Shown: one piece after another, positions 23,501-35,424 of the stretch
Layout of the letters: each line of letters opens with the position of its first letter
How positions within the stretch are numbered: position 1 is the first letter of the stretch
Source: Ampullaceana balthica
Taxonomy: Eukaryota > Mollusca > Gastropoda > Lymnaeidae
Reading direction: 5' to 3'
NCBI GenBank assembly: GCA_944989445.1
Contig: CALYLW010000020.1
Span: 359,464-423,463 of the forward strand
Length of the DNA stretch: 64,000 nucleotides
Notes under the pieces: model-generated
The model's database searches: none
Told to the model about the DNA's origin: nothing
What the model saw: the letters and a program-made list of their open reading frames with translations, nothing else
Position numbers and translations under genes: made by a program

Positions 23501-26500
23501 AATGACCTACGCGGTAATTCGAAACTGCTGCGCGGCGTTTGTCACATATCTGCGTGACCACGCAACTTAAAGGGGACATTGCTCGTCACGTGATATTAAA
23601 CAAAAATCAATGTATAAGTTATATAACGTGAGAGACTTAAAATATTTGTTGTTTGATGCCATTGAATGTGAACATTTTTTATTTTTTTTGGTTAGAGAAG
23701 CATTTGTTTCTTGGATTTTGTTCCATAGCCTTAAAAAATGCTTAAAAATTTGCTAGGGTCATTTTATTTCTTGGAGTGGTCCCGAGAAGGCAAAATGGAG
23801 TCCTTGGGCCCCGTCGGGCACGGGTTGGGAACCAATTAATTATGATTTTACAGGATAATTATTATTAAAGCAGTTACATTTGTATTTTCAGAATGTCATT
23901 CTTTCAAACGTTGTTTTATACTAAGTTTATTTGACCAGTGTAAAAAGAAAAAGGTATAAGTATATGTAGGTGTGTGAGCGCGTGTGTGTGTGGCTGTGTG
24001 TGTGAGTGTATATGTAGGTGTGTGAGTGTATGTGGCTGCGTGTGGCTGCGCAGACTTGTGTTGAGAGTCTGAGTTACCTGGCACCAGGTCTCCGAAGCCA
24101 ATTGTTGTCAGGGTGATGACGGTAAAGTATATGGCCTCCAGGAAACCCCATGATTGCGTCTTTGTGAACACCAGCGACGGTATAAACACGATAATACAGA
24201 TACCTGGAACAAGGGAACATGATAATACAGATACTTGGAACAAGGGAACATGATAATACAGATACCTGGTACAAGGGAACATGATAATACAGATACCTGG
24301 AACAAGGGAACATGATAATACAAATACCTGGTACAAGGGAACATGATAATACAAATACATGGTACAAGGGAACATGATAATACAATTACCTGTAACAAGG
24401 GAACATGATAATACAAATACCTGGTACAATGGAACATGATAATACAGGTACCTGGTATAATGGAACATGATAATACAGATACCCGGAACAAGGGAACTTG
24501 ATAATACAGGTACCTGGAACAAGGGAACATGATAATACAGATACCTGAAACAAGGGAACTTGATAATACAGGTACCTAGAACATGGGAACTTGATAATAC
24601 AGGTACCTGGAACAAGGGAACATGATAATACAGGTACCTGGAACAGGGGAACATGATAATACAGGTACCTGGAACATGGGAGAATGATAGTACAGATACC
24701 TGGAACAAGGGAACATGATAATAAAGGTACCTGGAACAATGGAACATGATAATTAAGGTACCCGAAAAGGGGGAACATGATAATACAGATACCTGGAACA
24801 AGGGAACATGACAATACAGATACTTTGAACAAGGGAACATGACAATACAGATACCGGGAACATGGAATCGTGATAATAGATATACCTGGAAAGTGGAACA
24901 TGATAATACAGATTACAGATAGCTGGTGGGAAACATTTAATAGAGTTTCTTTGAATGTGAGAACGCGATAAAACGCACAACTGGAGAGGTGGTGTTAATG
25001 GACTGCTGGGGAAAGAGATAGAAAGTCGAGTTACTATGTTGAAAATGCTGCCAAATCAGTCGAAACAAACAGGAACAAAATATCGCCGAAACACCCTCAA
25101 TAAGAAAAATGTAAACAGAAATATAGGGGGGGGGATGAGAGGGGTATGTTTGAAGTGCTGAACAACAGGGCACATTTTTAAAGTAATCTCAGAAGAGCCA
25201 GTACAAGAACAGGAGAAACAGCGTCTGTCTAATTATCACGGCCTGTGGTTGAGAGCAAAAACCTACACTTTGAAAACTGCAAATATTTGAGGTGTATTTT
25301 TCTAATCCTTTACATTTCAGCCAATCAGAAGTGGATCAATGACTTTTTGGCGAAGGCCTTTTCTCCTATCTCATTTTAACAACTGACTTATCTCTGCTCA
25401 AACCTCCTGTGTAAAAGCTGCACCGTCTTTTTTACGGCGGGGAAAAAGTAATATTAAATGGGACTACGAAGCCCCCCACACCCCCCCCCGTCCCCAACTT
25501 CCCCCACTTTCACAATATTTATAGCACGTTTTATTAACATGAGTCTCACCCAAAGCTAACAAAACTATAGATTTCAGCTTCTCGTCACGGGAGGGATTAT
25601 CCTTAATCCACGGCCTGTAGTTGTGGATCACCTTGATCGGCTTTTGGAGCCGCTCCCCGGTCCCGACCAGGACGGCCGCAAACATCGGGATCCCGATGAC
25701 GGCGTAGAAGATGCAGAAGAGCCGTCCGTTGTCGGTCTTGGGCGCCATGTTGCCGTAACCTGGAAGAAGAACAAAAGGGGAACGTGGTGACATGTACTGG
25801 CTACAGACAAAACGAGCAAACAAGCAAATTAGAATCCTTTGTAAAGGTGTATTTTTTTGGATATATCGGAAGCATGTGTACAAAGAACCTGTTTATAACT
25901 ATAGTTTATAGTCGTTTATATGTTAAATCGAAACTTATAAAACTACAGCCGTGTCCAAGACCTCAAAATAACATGCCAATATAAACAAAAACATGCCGGT
26001 TTCAATCCTCGCCCCCCCCTCCCACTCTCCCACAAATTTTTGGCAGGCTGAAGGGTAAAAAAGTATATTTTATTTAAATATTACCATCCCTGGTCTTGAA
26101 AGTCCATCATCAGAAAGTATCGTTAATGCAGGGGCGGCAGCGACATTCGAAGACCAAAGTAATTAATATATGTTAAATTCGCCATGGTTGTGCTTGAACT
26201 AAGGTTGATATATTTTTTTTAGATGCAGACGTTTGGCTTTTCGTGCCTCTCCGAGCGGCACCCGCCTAAAACGTTTTTTTCCAGGACTGGTTTATGGCAT
26301 TATAAAGAAAGTTTTTTGGGCTCACCCGCCCTACTTTTGATTTCAGGGAACAGAACGAATGCTCTATTCAGACAGCCCCTCCGTACGGCTGGTTGCTCCC
26401 TATAACCGAACGCAATGAGTCTGAAATGTTTCAATAGCTCTATATTAACTTTGTGAGGAGAGGACCTACACGGTCAAGAGTCCTGCAAAGAAAATCGTGC

Positions 26501-29500
26501 TAGGAGGGTGGAGTTTGGGCGTGCTTCCGGTGGCATCGATTTACGTAAATCGTTGTACCACATGTCTGCTGGATAAGATTTCTTTCTCCTTGGTTTCACC
26601 TAAGCCATCCTGGCAGATCCTTCTCTGTTCCTAACATCAATGTTCTTGTCCCTCTTCAACTTTTCAAACTGGCTTCAATGTGGAATTATTTCATTCTCGC
26701 TCAGATTTGAAGGAAAAAAAACCCACTCTCTTGACTTTTAATTTCGTCTATTAGGAATACGTTCTTTACCGGGTAATAAACTATTGTTGTGTCACTATCC
26801 CCTCTAACGATTAGCCCTTTCTTTAAACACCATGCACAAAATGTCACTCTGTCTTGAAGAGTCATAATAAGGGAAAGTTAAAGGTAAGTCATGCAAAATA
26901 TACATTTTATTACGGCCCCGCACAAGAAAGAACTAACGTAATATCTTAACCAAGATATCAATCTGCAGTTTCGCCGAAAACAATAGATAGTATTGTGCTA
27001 GACAGTTTTTTTAATAAACTTATGGCTTTTACTTCAATCAAGCAAACAAAATGATACTGAACAGGAAACAATAAATATCAATACACATTAAAAGTTTCCT
27101 GAAGTGAACTCCTGAAGGCCTCAGTGGCTATGGAGTGATCTCGGTTAATGAGTTAAGGTGTCGATGGTAACGGGAGGGTTGGTTTCAAAATTGTGTTTGA
27201 CTCAATCTTGTCTGGACAAGAGGTCTATGCGCATACGATTTCTATTTAAGATGGGTAGTGACAGATATTGATATAGCTGGCAATATCGCTGTAGTTGCCT
27301 ATCGCCTGTGGCGTTCCCATAGAAAACGGGCTGTGGTAGTTTATGGCTTGTGTGGTCCTATAGACTAATGGCTGTGGTAGTCTATTGCTTGTGTGGTCCT
27401 ATAAACAACGGGCTCTGGTAGTTTATGGCTTGTGTGGTCCTATAAATAAAGGGATGTGGTAGTCTATTGCTTATGTGGTCCTATAGACAAATGGGTGAGG
27501 TAGTCTATTGCTTATGTGGTCCTATAGACAAATGGGTGAGGTAGTCTATTGCTTATGTGGTCCTATAGACAAATGGGATAGGTAGTCTATTGCTTATGTG
27601 GTCCTATAGACAAATGGGTGAGGTAGTTTATTGCTTATGTGATCCTATAGACAATTGGGTGATGTAGTCTATTGCTTATGTGGTCCTATAGACAAATGGG
27701 TGAGGTAGTCTATTGCTTATGTGGTCCTATAGACAAATGGGTGAGGTAGTCTATTGCTTGTGTGGTCCTATAGACTAATGGCTGTTGTAGTCTATTGCTT
27801 GTGTGGTCGTATAGACTAATTGCTGTGGTAGACTATTGTTTGTGTGGTCCTATAGACTAATGGCTATAGTAGTCTTTTTATTGCTTGTGTTGTTTTGTAG
27901 ACTACTGTTTGTGGTTTGCTGTGGCTGGTGTGGTGCTATAGACCAGTGTTTCTCAAACATTATAGTATGGTGGACCGGCAGGAATTTTTTCGTTTACACC
28001 AGGGACCAGTGCCCTATTTTCCTTGCACTGATGATTTTTTCTGCCATTTTTTTTTGTGGATAACTTCTGCGGACCGGTGGCAGATGGCCCACGGACCGGC
28101 ACCGGTCCTCGGACCACCACTTTGAGGAGCATTGCTATAGACAATTGGGTTTTTTGCTTGTGACTGGTGTGGCACTCTAAAAGGGTTGCATCTGTGACGC
28201 AAGGTCGTCCAGGTTTCGATCCTTTAACTCAACAGTCACAACACAACAAAACTGACTCTTAACAACACCAGTCTCTATCAGGCAGATGTGTAGTGAAGAA
28301 ACAGGTAGTCGGTTAATGATTTCATGAGCTCAACAGTTCACAATACTCCATTTATATGGAAAGATAATAAAACGATTGGAAGACACTCAGATTGCGCTCT
28401 CTTGGAGGAGCTGCACCAAAGATATGGAAAAGTCTTTTTAAATCATATTGAGATAATGTAAGGACAAAGAAATATTTAAGAGAGATTGATAATTTTAAAA
28501 CTTTTTTTTAATGAATCCAATTGTTGAACTTCAGATAGCGGAGAGCATTGCTGTACCAGCATATAGTGAGTTAATAACAAAAGATAATTACTAATGATAT
28601 ATATCATATAATTCACATTTGATTTCAGAGACCCTAAGAAGACCAACGAGCAAGAGATGTTAACGTTAATTAATCGCCATTCAAAACTCAAGCCATCGTG
28701 TCATTAAAAAGTCGTTAAAATTCATGGCAATATCGATTTATTCGTGTAACTAATAAAACCCCTTGTTCAACTTAATGACTTAACGTGCTGCACACATTTC
28801 TTGCCCCATGGTTTGTTTGTTTGTACGTTTGTTTGTTTGTTTGTTTGTTGTTGTTTTTTTTTCTTAACCATGAATGAAGATATTTGAAAAATATTGATTT
28901 CAAAAAAGTTAAATACGAATATTGAGAATATTTGAATTAATTCTACTATTTCAAGTTGACCTCGAGAAGACCTTGCAGTAGAGCCAAGGATAACACTTGT
29001 TTACTTTGTACCTGTAAGCGGCGGGTCCGTATTTGAGCGACTCGCCATCTTTTTATATTGAAAACTCTTTAATGACCTTTTACAACAAGTTCAACTTTAA
29101 CCCACATGACGTCCACGCTGTGTTTCCCCACCAATTAACCCCTTGCACACCGCCCTGAGCGTGATTGATGTCATAAGCCGTTGAGACGTCTACAAACAAC
29201 ATAAATTGTTGTTGCTTCGAACTTTAATTGTTGGCCCATGTCGTAAAATTGTTTGAAAGCGATTTACGACTTAAATCGATTCTCGGGAAACTCACTAAAT
29301 ACTCAAACTATAAATAAGCACACGTACACGTGCTCATATATAAGTACATGTATAATTATTATTATTTTATTTATTTATTTTGAAAACGTACATTTGTACT
29401 TAGCACTTCTCGTTTATTCGTTTACACACTGAATCAGCCCAAACAAAAAATTAAAACAAATCCTGCTTTTGAAAGAGAATACAAGGGTTAAAAAATCAAT

Positions 29501-32280
29501 GAGTTCAGACCAGGAAGTGTTATTCGATAACTTTATGATGCAACGATCAGGATAAATAAGTAACTTTAACTATGACTTATTAATAACCTCGATCAAATTC
29601 TCGAAATATTCTTAAAAAGAGCAAACGCGTGTTTGGTGTGCAACATTTTCGTTTGTTCTACGAAAATTGAAACATTGACGTCATAGATCGTGTAAAAAGT
29701 GGTGGGATATTAAAATAGTTGGTTTGGGGTTGATGAAAAGAAAATCGTCTGACAGCGTACCAAACCTGGTTGGGTCTCTTGTAAAGATAAAGTGCTTTAA
29801 TTGAATGGATGTTATGTCATGTAGTTTTAGTAGATGCAAAGTTAATGCATTGTCACCATTAATGTACAATTGGGGGGGGGGTAATTTATGCTCTCCCCCC
29901 AGCCCCCATATTTTGACGGGTTATCTGTAATGTAGAACAAAAGTGGCAAAAAAAGAGTTGAGCAAATATAATGCATACAAGACAGAAATAAAAGAAGAGA
30001 AAAGGGGGGGGGGTGAAGTCAACAACAAAAACAAAACAATGTAAGCCACTGTGACATTTTCATTTAAAATTAATCAGACATGTCTTTATAATATCTCTCA
30101 CATCTCACAATCTGTCACTCCGCATGTCATACAGATAAGCACACATCACAATTATTTACAGTTGGCATTGTTCACCGTGAACAAAGAAGCTATGTAAGCA
30201 GAAGGTAAAGAGATCAATAGATGCCACTTATTTCAAGAACGCCACAAGGAGCGAACAAAACACGACATGAAACTATTGAAACGAAACAAATATAGTCACG
30301 TTATTCTCTACTAAGTAAAAAAAATTATAAAAATACTCAAGACGATTAGTAGTTGATTTTTTTGCTCTTTGGTATAAGAAGGAAAAGACCCCCAATTAGT
30401 CGGAGTAATGGGATCTTCAAAACACGGGTCAAACGTATACAAGACACCGTTGTTTTTTTTAATCGTCTGAACGGCTTTTCACTGCTCTGGGGGTTCTTAT
30501 TTCCTATTACGAGGATGATTTTCATTTGATCTCTCCTTGCCCGTGTTCTCTTGTCGTTGGTCGGACTCCGGGGGGAAAGCTGTGGGCGTGTACGGGGGGG
30601 GGGCGTAGCGAGGCATCGTGACGCCCCGGGCCGGACTATAAGTTTGCTTACATCCCTCTCACCCAAAAAAAACAATGTGATTTTTTAAAGTCAAAACTGA
30701 GAATAACGAAGCTTTAAGCTTTATGCCGGCTCACTGGCTTATCTGCTAGTTCACCTAAACACATAAAAACTGCGTTGATACAAGCCGCACCGGCACATAC
30801 CAGCAATTTTTCTTGCTAGGTTCAAATGGGTTTGAATTAGGTCCAGTTTGCAAAGCGTAAAATAAAAATGTGCCCAGGTAACTTTTACCCGCTATTATTC
30901 AGAAAGAAATCAGTAACGCCTGAAGCCATCTAACTCAAGCTAAGGATTTAGAGTTTGTATAAGTCATCGGGTGACGTCACGCTGAAGTTGCTGATAGTGC
31001 CCTCGCTTTGGGGCCATCCATAAATGACGCCACGCGATTTTCGCCGATTTTTCACACACCCCCCCTGCTCCCCTCGTCACACTTCGTCACAAAAAAGTAG
31101 ACACCCCTCTCCACTATGACTTCACAAAGCTTTGACCCCCCACCCCCATAAAATACGTATTTTCTATTTGAAAATGAGCATGTTTAAAATTACTTTTTTG
31201 TAATGTAAGTTTGTATTTAGTGTAAGTCTGCACTTTAATATCGTAACACGCGTGAAGCCATGTGAAACGTCATTACATAAACTAAATTGAAAGCAACCAA
31301 ATATTTAATTGGAACTTTTATTTAAAGTTGCATGTTTTTGATGTGACGTCACATTTCTTAAAGACCCCCCTCCCTCTCGTAATACATCATCACAAAAGTG
31401 TGACCCCCATCCCCCTCGATGCGTGACGTCATTTATGGACGGCCCCCTTCCCCCATCCCAACAATCTTAAATGTCCCCAAATGGCTGAAATGCTCTCCAG
31501 TGGTATCAAAAGTTCTAAAGAGAAACAATAAGTTACATGCATAAGTCGCGCCATGTTGATGCACTTATTAAACGTGTTCATGTCCGTGATTTAAATGTTA
31601 TTTTCTCTCTTAAAGTAAAGGTAGCCCATGTGCATTGAACTTTAAAACTGACCTGTCACATAGAGCATGCGATCGTTGTATAGTTATTTACTTCATGTTT
31701 GACTAACGGGTAGCCCAACGGTGTCACTAGTGTTCTCTTTGAGTCAACCGAGATTGTTTCCAACCTTTTCCAACATCTCTGGATTAGGACCAAAAATGCT
31801 CCCCTTTATAAAACCAAAAACCGCTCAACTTTCCCACACAAGTGAAATTTCCCACCCGAACATCTGCAATCTGAACCCCTTCTAACCCCAGACACACATA
31901 TTTCTTAGTGAAAAACTGCTTAAAGGAAACAACTGTTTCCAGTTTCTCATTATCCGTGTTGTAATTGACGCTACTATAAAATTATGTCTTGCTTCTTTTC
32001 AATTATTTCGCTCGTTTCAGTCGGTCGAAATTACAGACCTCCGGGCGTGTGGACAGGATATTGGCCGCCACTTTTGACAGCCTCAGTCGACGGATAAAAC
32101 ACTTTTTTATACATGCAGATTTCCTTATACCTACATTGCAACTGGTCGTTTTATTTTTAAATTTTATCATCTGTAAAATAATTTTTACACCATTAGATGA
32201 GAAATGTGATAATTCCTCGTCTTGAGATCTGCCTGCTCCACCTACTTCATTCCCCCCTTTATCATTGTTACATCTCTCTC

Positions 32281-32363
<83 letters not shown>

Positions 32364-32443
32364 CCTTTCTTTCTTTCTTTCGCTCACTCTTTTTCTCTTC
32401 CTCTGCCTCTCTATTTGTCCCTCACTCTCTTTAACTCTCTAAT

Positions 32444-32507
<64 letters not shown>

Positions 32508-35354
32508 TAAAGTTAGATTCAAAGCAGCGTCATGTGGCATGGGAGTGCCAAGTGCTATGACAGAGTTCCAAGTGGGTAGACAGACTGTCAAGTGATGTGA
32601 CAGAATACCAAGTGGTGTAACAGTGTCACGAGAAATCGCTGAGTGTCATAAGTAATGGCTGAGGGCCAAGTGATATAACAGAGAATTATAACCCACCAAA
32701 GTTATCTTCTCATGACTTGTATCACATTACTCGACCAGGGCTGGGGGTCGTTCACAATTGCCCAAAGCAATAAATAACCTTTCCCCAACACAAACACCAA
32801 GGAGATACAATGCATTCAGTAATTAACATCAATATTAGGAACTGAGAGACAATTACATGAATGTTGGGTAAACACATTTTCGGTGGAACAATTTTTCGGT
32901 CTCTTGCTTGTGACAATAAATTGTTTGATACTTTTGATAGATAAGAAATATTAGTCAAACTGATGTAAATGTTTTGGGGTTTTTATTTCTTTAATTAACT
33001 AATAGAGCCATTGCCCCCACCACAAACCCTCATTTTACCTCTTCTATTGGCCGCCTCAAGGCAGGGCGGATTAAGATTGCACGGGCCCCCGGGCTGCAAT
33101 CCCACCTGGGGCCGGTCCAGCCACCTTTATTATACATTATAACAATTTTGGGCCCATTAATCATTGGTGGCCCTTGGCTTAAGCCCAATCAACACCCCCC
33201 TCTATCCGTCATAGCCTCAAGGCTAATTGCACAACTAAGTCCATAATTAACTATTGAAAATACAATCAACTGAATACACGAAACAAAATACCTACAAAAG
33301 TTCTTTTTCCCTTATAACTTATAAAAAATGCTTGATGCTTGCGTAGTTCCTCACAAACATAAGTAACTCTTGAATTACCAGTAAACCCAGGATCCCTCAA
33401 AGAAAGAGAAGAAAGGGCGTAAGGGCGGTCTGGTACTGGTTAACTTCTTGTTAGTTAAGGTTTAGGGTGCGGCACTTTCCGCTAACCCAAGAGATTTTTT
33501 TCCCCATGGAATGGGTGGTATAGATAGAACAACAGGACTGCCAGAACTCCAGACTCGTAAACTCATTGATATGATTTGATCATGTCTTTGAAATGATGCC
33601 TACGCGTGCAAATAATTTCACTTCAGTTCTAATATCTCTTCACACATCTTACTGGTTCTATCTTTAAGACTAATGGTCCAAAAGCTAGACGTAAAGCTGA
33701 ACTCCATAAATGAAGACATGATCTTTTTATCTAATTTGATGAGATTGTGTTTCAATCGCTACATGAATAAAAAAAATAATAAATAACGCCAGAGACAAGA
33801 ATGGAAATTAAACTTTTAAAGTTAACGGAGTGGTGTAGTTACGGTTAATGTCGCACTTGGTGGTCTAACAATTTTTCTCCCAATTCTACAAAAAACGTTA
33901 CAGTTTGTTTGTTTTTTTAAAATGTCCCCACTTCTACATAAATACAACACACACAAAATTGTCCAATTTGCCTTGTCATAATATGGCGAAATGTATTAAT
34001 AGAAATATCGGGGCTATATATATCATTTTAAGGACAAATTTCATAAAAATTTAATAAAAGATACGAGTCACTATGTAAATGTAGGTATATTGAGAAGGAT
34101 GTATCTTATCAGCTATTTGTTAATTATTCGTTAATTTAAGACAGCTTATTGGGCTTGAAAAAGCAAAAACAGTTTCGTAATTTAACAATGCTAAAATTTT
34201 TGAGAACATATTGATTCGACTTTATTTATCCTTCAAAACATTGTTCCGCTAAAATGTAATCTAAAAATAGAATATTACTCACTGAGCTATGGCGTTTTCC
34301 GGTTTTAGAAATGACAAACCCTTTTGCATCATGGTTTGAAGTTGCGAGGCGTTAGAATGTTGATGTCCAATTTTAGTTACAAAATGAATGACAGTGAATT
34401 GAATTTGGATAAATCCAAACTTGTCGTCTAGGCAGTGATTCATAAAGAATCTTTGACAGTAATTCATGCATGATTGAAGCAAGTGATTCGTGTAGTGTTG
34501 TTAGACAATGAATGATTCATGATGACTTTAGGCATTTATGCAGGATGATCATTATCAGCCGTGATTCATGTAATATCTCTGACAATGATTTATATAATAT
34601 ATGAGGCAGTGATGCATGTATGTTCTTAGTTAATAATTCATATATGCTCTTAGGCAGTGAATTTGTGTATGATATAAGGCAATGATTCCTATCGGGACAT
34701 TGCTTATAACTACTAGTCTGTTGTACAAGTAGCCAACCCTTGTACATCAGACAATGGAGTTGCGTGTGTACTGGGCGTAACATCAGAAATGGGATATAAT
34801 TTGTTTTTGTTTTTTTAAATAATTGTTGAAAATAATGGACTCATTTGTTAGGCTGCATCATAGCGACACGATTTCTTCATAGCGGCAAACTACTAGAAAT
34901 TAACATTAGATTATATTAGGGCTGTTGACAATTAATTTTAATTTAATCTTTAACTTTTGAAAAATTAACAATTAATTAATAGTTCATGTCGAGTAAAGCC
35001 AAAATTAAAATTTATGACGTCATAAGTTACACTTATTTAATATTCTTGTTGAAAATCTAAATAAAACTGGAATTTCTTTTTTTTTATGTCATCTTTTAAC
35101 CAACTACGCAAAAATATAAGTGTGTTGACATTATTTGGTTCAAATGATAAGCGGGTCTAATTGACAATATAACCAGCGGAGCTGAACCTAATTCCAAATG
35201 TTCCTTTGCTATGTGAAACTAGATGGACACATAAATATAAAAGCTTGCGGATTTTTTCTGAAAATGTGACAGAAATTGTTAAACAACTGGGATATTTAGA
35301 ACAATCAGTAATGTAATCAGTTATACTTGCAGATATAATTCTTTTTTTTATGTT

Positions 35355-35424
<70 letters not shown>

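Noticed and set aside
23896..24840. 314-codon minus ORF containing the P2 sequence
   Set aside because: It is the intron 3 minisatellite read through into exon 4 and past its donor. The supported gene product uses only 24078-24203.
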